Source of the DNA: JAPLNB01 sp964451955
GTDB lineage: Bacteria > Planctomycetota > Phycisphaerae > Tepidisphaerales > Tepidisphaeraceae
Direction of reading: 5' to 3'
Assembly: GCA_964451955.1 (NCBI GenBank)
Contig: CAYVKG010000006.1
Location: 1-64,000 of the forward strand
DNA length: 64,000 nucleotides
The position numbers and the translations under genes were made by a program. Each line of letters begins with the position of its first letter. The first letter of the stretch is position 1. The notes beneath the pieces were generated by a model that saw nothing but the letters and a program-made list of their open reading frames with translations, was not told the DNA's origin and did no database searches. Positions 1-9,176 of this stretch are shown in pieces.

Positions 1-50
1 AAAAAGGGGCAAAAAGCGACGAAAAGCGACAAAAACCGACCGAAAGCGAC
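1..50. repeat. five imperfect tandem 10-bp repeats at window edge
   Basis: The first 50 bases are five adjacent copies of a 10-mer close to AAAAAGCGAC. One frame (starting at base 1, stop TAA at 73-75) reads as a Lys/Ala/Thr-rich tail, KKGQKATKSDKNRPKATGKA and onward, so this may be the basic C-terminus of a gene that begins outside the window, for example a histone-like or RNA-binding protein. The other two frames are also open, so coding cannot be proved from here. Confidence 0.4.
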
Positions 51-75
51 GGGAAAGGCCGGGGAAGGGAGATAA

Positions 76-610
76 GGCGCGGCTGGGAGGGTTTGAAAGG
101 ACGATGAGGCGAGGCGGCGGAAGGAGGAAGGCAGAGTTGGAGGGGCAGAAGGGAGGGCAGTTGATTGAGGGCCTTGCGCGAAGCCTCCTCCCTGGCCCGC
201 GAGTACGTGGGGGCGGGAGAACCGCGCGGGATCGTTGCATGGGGTTCTGCGGAGCACGCGGGGGCGGGGGAAGCAAGGGGTGGGAGGAGATGGATGGGCG
301 GGGAGGGGGCACGGGGGTGGCGGCAGCCTGTGTGCTGCAGTCGGGCGGTGGCGAGCGTTGGCCACGGTCGTGCGCATAACAGTCCTCCTATCTATAGGGT
401 GGAGTTGCGCGGAAATGGCGGGTTTGGCGCAGCGCGAAATGGAAGAAGTGAGGATTTCCCAGGGAAGTGGAGGGGAGATTTTTTTATTTTTCCCGATGGC
501 GCAGCGCCGCTTTTTAATGGAAGTTGCTATTGAGGTGGTGCGAGGGGTGTAAGGGAGTGTGGGCAGCGGTTTTGTGATGGGAGTGGTGTAGAGCGGGGGT
601 GGCGGATGCT
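76..610. other. G-rich non-coding stretch before argB
   Basis: No gene is supported. The short open frames here are Gly/Arg-rich, overlap one another in several frames and have no convincing ribosome site or recognisable domain, which fits G-rich non-coding DNA. A small perfect inverted repeat (GGCGC-A-GCGCC, 498-508) followed by GC and five T (511-515) could be a weak terminator for transcription entering from the left. Confidence 0.4.
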
Positions 611-639
611 TTGACACTCGGGGGCCGGACTCATAAACT
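611..639 (+). promoter_or_regulatory. sigma70-type promoter of argBF
   Basis: A perfect -35 box TTGACA (611-616) is followed after exactly 17 bases by TAAACT (634-639), which matches four of six consensus -10 bases. Transcription would start near 646, about 25 bases before the argB start codon, leaving a short leader. No ARG-box palindrome was evident by eye. Confidence 0.6.
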
Positions 640-669
640 ACGCCGCTTTGCCATGGAGCGTGTTGGAGC

Positions 670-1548
670 ATGATGGACACGGCAATCAGCAAGGCAGCCG
701 CCCTGGTCGAGGCTTTGTCGTATATTCAGCGGTTTCACAACAAGATAGTTGTGGTGAAAGTGGGGGGTTCGATCATGGACGACGAGGAGGTTCTGTCGAA
801 CATTCTGAACGACATCGTGTTCATGAACTACGTGGGGATGCAGCCGATTCTTGTTCATGGAGGGGGGAAGGCGATCAACCATCGGATGGAGCAGGCGGGG
901 CTTGTACCGCAGATGGTGCAAGGTCGGCGGTACACGGACGAGCGGGTGCTGGCGATAGCGGAAGACGTTTTGTGCAACAGCATTAACCGTTTCATAGTGA
1001 ATTTCATACAGGCGCAGGGATGCGAGGCGATGGGGCTGCATTCGTTGTCGAGCGTGGTGTTATTTGCGGAGAAGATGCTATTGCAGGGGGAGGACGGTCG
1101 GCGGATCGATCTTGGGCTAGTGGGGGAGGTGAAATCGGTGAATGCGAGGCTGCTGCAATTGCTGGTGCAGGCGGACTCGATTCCGTGCATCGCGTCGATA
1201 GCGCGGGACGCGGCGGGTGGGCGGCTGAACGTGAACGCGGACACGGCGGCGGGGGCTGTAGCGGCGGCGGTGAAAGCGGAGAAGCTTGTGGTTGTTTCGG
1301 ACACGCACGGGATCCGGTCGGATCCGAAGGATCCAGAGAGTCTGGTGCGGTCGTTGCAGGTGGCGGAGATTGAGCGGATGGTTCGGACGGGGGTGATCAG
1401 CAGCGGGATGTTGCCGAAGGTGGAGGCGTGCATGCACGCGTTGCGAGGGGGCGTGACGAAGGCCCACATAATTGACGGGCGGATTCCGCACGCACTGCTG
1501 TTGGAGATTTACACCGAGGCCGGGATAGGCACCGAGATCATCATGTGA
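670..1548 (+). CDS. argB: acetylglutamate kinase ArgB
   Basis: N-acetyl-L-glutamate kinase phosphorylates N-acetylglutamate with ATP, the second and usually feedback-controlled step of bacterial ornithine/arginine synthesis; cytosolic. The 292-aa product has the amino-acid-kinase fold signatures: KVGGSIMDD near residue 30 (ATP phosphate loop), VHGGGKAINHRME (substrate glycine loop), NVNADTAAGAVAAAVKAEK in the middle and the C-terminal HIIDGRIPHALLLEI. Length is normal for the family. Two consecutive ATG codons (670, 673) can serve as start; a GGAG lies only a few bases upstream. argF follows after 6 bases, so the two form an operon driven by the promoter at 611-639. Codons are strongly G-ending. 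Confidence 0.96.
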   Translation: MMDTAISKAAALVEALSYIQRFHNKIVVVKVGGSIMDDEEVLSNILNDIVFMNYVGMQPILVHGGGKAINHRMEQAGLVPQMVQGRRYTDERVLAIAEDVLCNSINRFIVNFIQAQGCEAMGLHSLSSVVLFAEKMLLQGEDGRRIDLGLVGEVKSVNARLLQLLVQADSIPCIASIARDAAGGRLNVNADTAAGAVAAAVKAEKLVVVSDTHGIRSDPKDPESLVRSLQVAEIERMVRTGVISSGMLPKVEACMHALRGGVTKAHIIDGRIPHALLLEIYTEAGIGTEIIM

Positions 1549-1554
1549 TTTATC

Positions 1555-2478
1555 ATGACTCACTTCACGACCATAGCGGACAGCACGTCGGAGGAATTGC
1601 GTCACTATCTGGACGTGGCGGTGCGGTTGAAGAAGCAGTATGCGGCCGCGGGGCACAATGAACCGATTCTCGCGGGGCACATTCTGGCGATGATATTTGA
1701 GAAGCCGAGCCTGCGTACGCGGGTGAGTTTCACGGTAGCGGTGACGCACCTTGGTGGTGCGGCGATGATGCTGCGTCAGGAGGAGGTGGGGCTGGGAGTT
1801 CGAGAGCCTGTGAAGGACGTTGCGCGGGTTTTATCGGGGATGTGCGACGGGATCATGGTGCGGACGTTCGAGCAGGAGAAGGTGAGCGAGCTGGCGAAGT
1901 GGTCATCGGTGCCGGTGATCAATGGGCTGACGGACTTTTCACATCCGTGTCAGGCGATGGCGGACCTGATGACGATCGAGGAGCACTTTGGGTCGCTTGG
2001 GGGGCGCACGGTGGCGTTCATTGGGGACGGGAACAACGTGGCGCGTTCGCTGGCGACGGCGTGCGGTCGATTTGGGATGCGGTTCGTGCTTGCGGCGCCG
2101 TCGGCGTATCAGTTGGCGGCGGAAGACACGGATCGGATCATGTCGCAAGTTCCGGAGATGGATTTCGAGATCACGAGCGACCCGATCGAGGCGGTTCGGG
2201 AAGCGGACGTGATTTACACGGACACCTGGGTTTCGATGGGTCAGGAGGGGGAGAAAGCGCGTCGGCTCGCGGATTTTGCGGGCTATCAGGTGAACGAGAA
2301 GCTGCTGGCGAATGCGCCGTCGCACGCGATCGTGCTGCACTGTTTGCCGGCGTACCGCGGCTTGGAGATTACGGACGGGGTGATCGAAGGGAAGCAATCG
2401 CTTGTTTTTCCGCAGGCGGAGAACCGGCTGCATTTTCAGAAGGGTCTGCTGGCGGTATTGCTTGCGGGGGTGAAATGA
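1555..2478 (+). CDS. argF: ornithine carbamoyltransferase ArgF
   Basis: Joins carbamoyl phosphate and ornithine to citrulline in arginine synthesis; normally a cytosolic trimer. The 307-aa protein has the carbamoyl-phosphate loop EKPSLRTRVSF (around residue 43), the HPCQAMADLMT motif of the carbamoyltransferase core, and the ornithine-side HCLPAYRGLEITD near the C-terminus. Length is typical. The start lies 6 bases after argB with no clear ribosome site of its own, so translational coupling is likely. About 120 G-rich bases without an obvious terminator separate it from the convergent minus-strand giant gene. Confidence 0.96.
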   Translation: MTHFTTIADSTSEELRHYLDVAVRLKKQYAAAGHNEPILAGHILAMIFEKPSLRTRVSFTVAVTHLGGAAMMLRQEEVGLGVREPVKDVARVLSGMCDGIMVRTFEQEKVSELAKWSSVPVINGLTDFSHPCQAMADLMTIEEHFGSLGGRTVAFIGDGNNVARSLATACGRFGMRFVLAAPSAYQLAAEDTDRIMSQVPEMDFEITSDPIEAVREADVIYTDTWVSMGQEGEKARRLADFAGYQVNEKLLANAPSHAIVLHCLPAYRGLEITDGVIEGKQSLVFPQAENRLHFQKGLLAVLLAGVK

Positions 2479-2597
2479 GGGGGTTTGGGCCTGTGGGCGT
2501 TGGGCGGGGGTTGGGTGAGGGGAGAGGTGGCGGACGGTGAGTGGGCTCGCAATGAATGGGGGGGTGCCAGAGAGATGTTGGGGTCGAGGGTGGGGGG

Positions 2598-5500
2598 TCA
2601 GAGGAGGGGTTTGGTGGAGAACAACTGGGAGAGGAGGGTTGCGGGCGGGTTTAGTTTTCTGGGCTGGTGGAGGGTCAAGAGGTCCTGTTCGGCGGCGAGT
2701 GGGCCGGTCTGGGTGATGAAGGCGGAGTCGATGAGGAAGTAATCGTCGGCGTTGACGAGGTTGTCGTAGTTGAGGTCGCCGTTCTGATAGCCGCCTTGCT
2801 GTGTGACGAAGCCGGAATCGATGAGGAAGTAATCGTCGGCGTTGACGAGGCCGTCGAGGTTAGCGTCACCGGTCCAGGTGTACCTGATGAGGACGTTGTT
2901 GTCGTCGAGTGCGACGCCGATGCCTGTGGAGTCGGTGGGGAGGCTAGTGGAGATGCCGTTACCGGTCCAGGATCCGCCGGTCCGGGCGGTCTGGATCCAA
3001 TGGAAGACCTGGGTGAGGGTTTCGGAGGGCGTTTGCGAATAAATCACGACGCTGGCATCGGCGACGTCGAGGAGTGCGTCGGGGGCGATGATGAGAGATT
3101 GGGTGTGCAGGGGGTGTTTTGATCCTGGGGCGAGGCGGACCTGGGCGTGGTCGCCGATGGTGAGGGATTGGAGGTGTTGTGGGGCGTTGAGGAGCAATAG
3201 AGTGGGGCTGGCGGGGGCATGGGCGGTGAGGGTGAGGTTGAGATCGTCGAGGCTGTTGTCGAAGCGGTAGTTGCCGAGGGTGAGATTGAGATTGGAGATC
3301 TGATTGAGGGGGACGACAAAGGTCGCTGGTGAAGGGGGGGCGGTGTTCTTGTAGATTTGGAGGTTGCCGCTGTTGGCGAGGAGGATGAAGCTGTCGGTGG
3401 GGCTTTGGGCGGGGAGGGTGGTGGAGGAGACGGTGATGTTTTCGGGGGGCGGGGCGGGGAGAGCGTTTCCGGCCGAGTCGGTGATGCCGGCGGGATTAAG
3501 GGTGAGGGCGTAGTCGCCTTCGATCCAGGTGATGGGGTCGAGGTTTGCGAGGGTGTAGGTGAGGCCATCGGAGCTCGTGAGGGTTTGGTCGGTGAAAGTG
3601 ATGACGGAGCCGTTGCGGGTGAGGATGAGGTGCGAGAGGTCGAAGCCTGTGACCGGCTCGCTGAGGGTGATGATGATGGAAGTGACGGAGTTGTTTCGGG
3701 GATCTGGGGTGACGGGGGCGATGATGGCGGTGGGTGGAGTGGAATCGAAGTTGTCGCGACCGGGGTTTCCGCCGTTGGGGATGGTGGTCCAGTTGGCGGG
3801 GTCATTGGCGTATTGGGTGGCGGATTTGCGGCCGAGGGAGGCGCCCGGGGGCAGGGTGGGCCACGGGGGCAGGGTGTCGTAGTGGACGCGATCGACGGTG
3901 TGGTAAGCGACGATTCCGTCGGAAGCGGGTTGGTTTGGCGCGATGAGTTTGATATTTTCGTCAGTGAGACTGAGGGCACCGGCGAAAGGTCCGAAGATGC
4001 GGATTTCCGGCGAGATCGAGTGTTTGGTGCGGAACGCATCGGGGTCGATGGGCACGACGAGAATGAATTCGTTTGGCTGGAGGGTGATTTGTTCGGTGGG
4101 GAAGGCGTAGGAGATTCCGCCGGCCAATCGCCAGGTATTATCGGGGTGGAGGGGATCGAAGAGTTGGACGGGTTGGTCGGTGATGTTATGCAATTCGATG
4201 AAGGGATCGTGATCGGCGGTGGGGTGATAGAGGATTTCGTTGATGACGACGGGACCGACGAGGGGTGGCGAGTTTGGATGGCCCATGGTGGGGGTGCTCA
4301 GGAGGGTGAAATCGACGTCTCCGGTGGAGGTGACATATCGGCCGAGGGTAAGGTTCCTTTTAGCGGCGTCGAGTCGCTGGGTTGCGCGGTAGCCTGTGAA
4401 CACGCCGGTTGCGGTAGCGGAGGAGAGGACGATCTCATCGCCGCCGAGCGAGCTGAGGGCGAAGAGTTGGAGTGCGCCGGGGGCGGTGGGATTTCCGAAG
4501 TGGTTGGATTGGGTGAAGACGGCCAAGTCGTTGGGCAGGATGACGGATCCGGGCTGGATCTGGTATTTGGCTGGGTTGCCGGGGTCGTCGCTGAGCCACC
4601 ATCCGGTGAGATCGATGGGGTCGTGGTAGTTGTTGAGCAACTCGATCCAATCGCCGGAATCGGAGTCGGAATGGGTTAAGGCCTCGTTGATGAGGACGGA
4701 GTTGTCTGGGAGGTTGGTTTCGTCGGCGCCGGGTGTTCCATCGGCGATGCGGCTGGGGTGCCAGCCGCTTTGGGAGCTGAGGGTGTCGTTGGATGCGAGG
4801 GGGTTGATTGGGACGAGGGAATATCCGAGGCCATTGGCGGAGGGATACCAGGTGCCGGAGTATGTGAAGCTCTGAATGAGTTGTCCGGCGGCGTCGAGGA
4901 GTTCGAGGGTTTCGCCGCTGTCGTTGAGGTTACCGGAGGTGAATTGACCGGCGATGATCATACCGGTTGTGCGGTAGCGAGAGGCGAAGGCATTGAGGTT
5001 TTTGACGACGAGGACGGACTGGTTGGGGGGCAGTTGGATGTCGCCGAAGAGGAACTGGATGCCGCGGGAGAAGGAGACGTTGAGGAGGTTGAGGGTTTGG
5101 TTACCGGTGTTTTTGAGTTCGATGAACTCGAAGTCGCCGCGATCGTAGGGGCTGCCGGTGGGTGGCAGTGGGGGGTTGTACATGAGTTCGGCGACGCGGA
5201 GGGATTGGGCAACTGGGCCGGGGCTGGCGGGGCCTGCGACGAATTGGACGGGATTGGACCAGTTGCTCCACCGGCCGGTGGAGTCCTTCATGCGGACGCG
5301 GACGCGATAGGTGTGGCCGACGGTGAGGGATTCCGGGGGGATGGTGATGGTGCTGTTGTAGGAGGTGATTTCGTTGCTGAGCCAGTTGGGGTTGATTTCG
5401 TATTTTTGATAGGCGTTAACCTCGGCGATTCGCCACTGCATGGCGGCGAAAGAGCCGGTGGGGTCGCTGAAGGCGGAGGATTGGAAGCGGAGGTCGTTGA

Positions 5501-8500
5501 TGGGGTAGTCGGGTGATCCGAGGTAGGAGGCGGAGGGTTTGTTGGGGATAGCGGTGTCTTTGGCGATGTTGTCGAGATAGGTTGAGCGAGAAGCGACGTA
5601 ATTTTTCAGTCGCTGGAGCATGCCGCGGAAGGTTTTGGTGGAGGCGGCCTCGTAGAAACGGCCCGCGCCGGCTTTTTCGGAATTGACGTAGCTGGAGGTC
5701 ATGATGGGGTTGTAATCCCACATGGCGCGATCGGCGTCGACGAGGGAGGCGCCGGGATTGGGGGAATCGACGAGGTTGGCGTACTCGTCGAGCATTTGTC
5801 CGACCTGTTCGGTATTGAAGAGGAGGTCTCTGATTTCTCGCAGGCGGTTTTGATACTCGATGTTGAGTGCGGGGATGGCGAGCATTTTTTTGAAAGGTTC
5901 GGCGTCGCCGCCGCCGGGTTCGTAGGTGGTGGTCCAGGTGAGGTCGAGGTCCCAGGGGTGCTGGGACCACTTGCCGGTGATGGGGTCGTGGTAGAAGAAG
6001 TAATTTTTGCCGAAGCCGATATCCCAGTGGTGGATGGCTTCGACGATGGCGCGGTAGCCGAAGTACTGGTCGAGGTTGACGTTGTCTCGCCACCACTGTT
6101 CGGAGGGGGTACCTGAGAGGGCATTGCTGAAGGCGATGAGGTCGGAGTTGTCGCTGGGCTGAGTGGGTCCCTGGTTATTGGATTCGCCGCCACCGGGCCC
6201 GGATTCCATTTTGTAGAGGTTCCCGTCGGGCAGGTTGTGTTCGTCGAGGAATCGGCCGTCCATTTGCTCGATGGCGAGGTAGAGGCCCTGGAAGTCGTCG
6301 TCGTACTGGTTGGAGGTGCCGTTGGTTTCGGAGGCGTTTTCGACGATTCGGAAGTGGATGGGGACTGTGCGGGAGGCGGGTGAGCCGGCGAGGTTGAAGA
6401 GTTGGAATCCGACGGCTTCGAAGAGGCCTTGTTCGCCGCGTTGGCCGAAGTTACCCTGCTGGATATTGGCGCCGAGGTTGAGTTTTTTCCAGCCGGTGGA
6501 GTAGAGGTTTCCATTCTGGTCGCGGGCCTGGAACTCGTGGCCGCGGTTGAAGTCGAACTTCCACATGTTTTTGCCCATGGCGTATCGCCACATGCCGCCG
6601 CGGGCGCGATAATGGATGTGGTCGTAGACGACGCCGTCATAGACGAGTGTGCCGCTCCAGAGATAGCTATCGCCCCAGTACTGGCCATAGGTGGAGTTGG
6701 GTATGGACTGGGAGTCGATGTGGGCCTGTTTTTTGGTGATGAGTTGGTAGACGGGTACTGGGGGCATGGAGTTGAAGTCGTAGGTGACGACCTGGTTTTT
6801 GGTTGGGTCGGAGCTTCCGGGCTGGATGGCGGCGTTCCAGGCGGGGATAGCGGTGTAGCAGTAGTAGGCGAAGTTGGGTTGTGGGTCGTCGGCATAGGGA
6901 GCGGTGATGGAAGCGCCTTTGGTATCGGTGGCGGTGATGCGATATCGGATGAGTCGTCGATGGAGTTGGAGTGAAGGAGGGAGGACGACGGTGTAGAGGG
7001 CGTCGCCGGCGATGGCATCGCCATTTTGGCCGGCGTCGTTCATGGTGAGGGTAATCCAGTTGGCGGGGAGGTTATAGGCGGGGTCTTCGAGGGCGATGTA
7101 GTTACCGGGGTCGACGATCTGGTATTGGAGGGCTACGGCGGCGACGCCGTCGGGGTCTGTGATTTTGGCGGTGATGGTGACGGGCTGGCCTGCGACGGGT
7201 TGTTGTGGGGAGTTGGAGACTTGTCGGATCTGGGGTGCGGCGTTGTTGGAGAAGACGGAGTTTTTCTTAGCCGGGGTGGGGCTGTTTCCGCCGGAGTCAC
7301 CGGAGGTGGCGATGAGTCGGGCGTCGAAGAAGGCATCGCTGCTGCCGCCGACGTTGGTGTTGAAGACTTGAACGGCGATGACGTTGGTGCCGGGGACGAG
7401 GTAGCTGAGGACGGCGGAATTGAGGAGGAAGGTATCAAAGGCGTTGCTTTCGCGGGCAGGTCCACTGGCGAGGTCGGTGCAGTTTGGATTGCGGTTGGCG
7501 GTGTCACCCGGGGTGGTGGAGGCGACGTTTTGGGTGTGGGCCCACTGGCCGTTGATCCAGACGGCGAAGCCATCGTCATACATGGCTTCGAGTCGGAGGG
7601 AGCTGATCTGGGAGGGGTCGGCGATGGTGAAGGTTTTGCGCATGAAGAAGGAGGAATAGAGGGATCGCATGTCGGCGAGTTGTGGGCTGCCGGAGAAGGC
7701 GTTGTTGCCGTCGTAGCCGATGGGACCGGCGCCGGAGTACCAGGTTGCATCCTGAGGGAAATTGAGTTCGCGCCAGGCTTCTTTAGGAGTTGAGGCTTCG
7801 GAGGTTCCCTTGCGGAAGTTCCAGGCGCCGCCGTTGGAGAAGAGGGTAGTACCTGTTCCGGGGTTGTAGGGTGCGTGGGTTCGCCAGTTGCCGCCGAGGT
7901 TGTTGTCGAGATCGGGGTTGATGAGTTCGATGGAGTATCCTGGCGCGTCACCGACGGTTGGCCAGGGGAAACCGAGCTTGTAGTCGACTTTGTCGAGGGT
8001 TCCGCCGGAGCGGTTTTGGAGGGTGATGGTTTCGCCGTCGTTTGCGAGGAGGCCGGTCCAGGGTCCGAGGGCGGAGGCGCCGAATTTTTTCTGGAAGGCG
8101 GCGGGATTCTGGGTGACGACGAGATAGGCGCCCGGGGCGAGGGATGTGCCTGGGGCGAAGGTGTAGGAGATGCCATTGGTGAAGGAGGCGTTGGAGAGAT
8201 CGACGGCGGCGGTCCCGGGGTTGTGGAGTTCGATGAATTCGACGAGTTCGGTATCGATGTCGGGGTTGTAGTGGATCTCGTTGATGACGACCTCGGAGCG
8301 TGCGTTGGGGTGAAAGGGGGAGGGTGTGGCGAAATAGCGGAGTGTGGTTTCGGAGGCGGAGGGGTCAACGCCGTAGGAGATGTCGGACTCCTGGTCAGGA
8401 TATTCATCGCCGAACTGGGAGAGGATGGTGAGTGCGTCGGGCTCGACGAGGGCGAGGTAATCTCCGCTTGTGTTGAGGTTGAAATTGGTGTGGAGTTCCT

Positions 8501-8903
8501 GTCCGGGGTCGCGGAGGTTTTTGTTTGAGGCGAAGACGACCAGGTACCCATCGGGCGGGATGGTCACATCGGGGAAAGTCCATTTGCTGAGGTTTGTGGG
8601 GTTGTCGGTGAGGTGGTATCCGTTGAGGCTGGCGGCCGATGGTCCGGGGTTGTGGATTTCGATCCAGTCGGAGTAGTCGCCGTCCTTGTCGGCGAGTGTG
8701 GAGGTGTTTGACGCCATGAACTCGGTGATGGTGAGGTTAGCGGCGAGGAGCATGCGGGGTTCGAGGGGATCGACTGGGGAGGGTTGGCAGGCGGTGGTTT
8801 GCCTGAGATGCGGGCATGCTGAGCGGAGAGCATTTGCGAGGACTGCCTTGGCACGGGACAGAACGGAACGGGACCTGGCCGGTGTTGGCAGCCTTCGTTG
8901 CAT
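2598..8903 (-). CDS. giant exported lamin-tail / CotH-kinase / dockerin-like protein
   Basis: About 2101 aa. The frame is open further upstream, but a clean GGAGGA site 4 bases before the ATG at 8903 fixes the start. N-terminus is basic and contains the LEPRMLLAA motif typical of planctomycete exported proteins (LEPR-XLL). Then, approximately: lamin-tail domains at 58-150 and 198-300 (ITEFMASN, VINEIHYNP), a CotH-kinase-like domain at 715-1010 with HPWDLDLTW carrying the metal-binding D-x-D, a fibronectin-like stretch, three further lamin-tail domains from about 1231, 1400 and 1547, a bacterial Ig-like segment, then a WTGNGIST segment and two dockerin-like calcium loops (DANLDGLVNADDYF, DLNYDNLVNADDYF) at 2008-2064. 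It ends in LLSQLFSTKPLL. Likely extracellular or surface-attached; whether the CotH module is an active kinase is not known. Confidence 0.85.
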   Translation of the reverse strand: MQRRLPTPARSRSVLSRAKAVLANALRSACPHLRQTTACQPSPVDPLEPRMLLAANLTITEFMASNTSTLADKDGDYSDWIEIHNPGPSAASLNGYHLTDNPTNLSKWTFPDVTIPPDGYLVVFASNKNLRDPGQELHTNFNLNTSGDYLALVEPDALTILSQFGDEYPDQESDISYGVDPSASETTLRYFATPSPFHPNARSEVVINEIHYNPDIDTELVEFIELHNPGTAAVDLSNASFTNGISYTFAPGTSLAPGAYLVVTQNPAAFQKKFGASALGPWTGLLANDGETITLQNRSGGTLDKVDYKLGFPWPTVGDAPGYSIELINPDLDNNLGGNWRTHAPYNPGTGTTLFSNGGAWNFRKGTSEASTPKEAWRELNFPQDATWYSGAGPIGYDGNNAFSGSPQLADMRSLYSSFFMRKTFTIADPSQISSLRLEAMYDDGFAVWINGQWAHTQNVASTTPGDTANRNPNCTDLASGPARESNAFDTFLLNSAVLSYLVPGTNVIAVQVFNTNVGGSSDAFFDARLIATSGDSGGNSPTPAKKNSVFSNNAAPQIRQVSNSPQQPVAGQPVTITAKITDPDGVAAVALQYQIVDPGNYIALEDPAYNLPANWITLTMNDAGQNGDAIAGDALYTVVLPPSLQLHRRLIRYRITATDTKGASITAPYADDPQPNFAYYCYTAIPAWNAAIQPGSSDPTKNQVVTYDFNSMPPVPVYQLITKKQAHIDSQSIPNSTYGQYWGDSYLWSGTLVYDGVVYDHIHYRARGGMWRYAMGKNMWKFDFNRGHEFQARDQNGNLYSTGWKKLNLGANIQQGNFGQRGEQGLFEAVGFQLFNLAGSPASRTVPIHFRIVENASETNGTSNQYDDDFQGLYLAIEQMDGRFLDEHNLPDGNLYKMESGPGGGESNNQGPTQPSDNSDLIAFSNALSGTPSEQWWRDNVNLDQYFGYRAIVEAIHHWDIGFGKNYFFYHDPITGKWSQHPWDLDLTWTTTYEPGGGDAEPFKKMLAIPALNIEYQNRLREIRDLLFNTEQVGQMLDEYANLVDSPNPGASLVDADRAMWDYNPIMTSSYVNSEKAGAGRFYEAASTKTFRGMLQRLKNYVASRSTYLDNIAKDTAIPNKPSASYLGSPDYPINDLRFQSSAFSDPTGSFAAMQWRIAEVNAYQKYEINPNWLSNEITSYNSTITIPPESLTVGHTYRVRVRMKDSTGRWSNWSNPVQFVAGPASPGPVAQSLRVAELMYNPPLPPTGSPYDRGDFEFIELKNTGNQTLNLLNVSFSRGIQFLFGDIQLPPNQSVLVVKNLNAFASRYRTTGMIIAGQFTSGNLNDSGETLELLDAAGQLIQSFTYSGTWYPSANGLGYSLVPINPLASNDTLSSQSGWHPSRIADGTPGADETNLPDNSVLINEALTHSDSDSGDWIELLNNYHDPIDLTGWWLSDDPGNPAKYQIQPGSVILPNDLAVFTQSNHFGNPTAPGALQLFALSSLGGDEIVLSSATATGVFTGYRATQRLDAAKRNLTLGRYVTSTGDVDFTLLSTPTMGHPNSPPLVGPVVINEILYHPTADHDPFIELHNITDQPVQLFDPLHPDNTWRLAGGISYAFPTEQITLQPNEFILVVPIDPDAFRTKHSISPEIRIFGPFAGALSLTDENIKLIAPNQPASDGIVAYHTVDRVHYDTLPPWPTLPPGASLGRKSATQYANDPANWTTIPNGGNPGRDNFDSTPPTAIIAPVTPDPRNNSVTSIIITLSEPVTGFDLSHLILTRNGSVITFTDQTLTSSDGLTYTLANLDPITWIEGDYALTLNPAGITDSAGNALPAPPPENITVSSTTLPAQSPTDSFILLANSGNLQIYKNTAPPSPATFVVPLNQISNLNLTLGNYRFDNSLDDLNLTLTAHAPASPTLLLLNAPQHLQSLTIGDHAQVRLAPGSKHPLHTQSLIIAPDALLDVADASVVIYSQTPSETLTQVFHWIQTARTGGSWTGNGISTSLPTDSTGIGVALDDNNVLIRYTWTGDANLDGLVNADDYFLIDSGFVTQQGGYQNGDLNYDNLVNADDYFLIDSAFITQTGPLAAEQDLLTLHQPRKLNPPATLLSQLFSTKPLL

Positions 8904-9176
8904 GGAGTCCTCCAATAGGCATTCGCTTGCCCGGGCGCGAGAAAGCGAGCACCATGGCTGGGTGAGTGAAGACCACCGGCGTGCGTACCCTCGTCTGTCC
9001 TCGCACGGGGTGCTAGTGTCTCCACGGTGCTGCAAATCAGGCGAGCGACAGCCGATGCAATTCTGCCTCAAATGCGGGGCAATTCAAGCATAATCTCGGG
9101 GAATGCAGCGATTATGTGAGGGCTGGTTTTGCCGGGGGCGTGGACCGTTATAGGACGTTGGCGGGGGGGGCGGTTG

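Noticed and set aside
104..552. Three overlapping open frames of 91-122 codons upstream of argB
   Set aside because: Gly/Arg-rich composition from G-rich DNA, mutual overlap, no motif, no ribosome site; a promoter for argB lies downstream of them.
8904..9071. N-terminal extension of 56 residues of the 2101-aa giant protein
   Set aside because: No ribosome site at the far start and atypical residues; a strong GGAGGA precedes the ATG at 8903.
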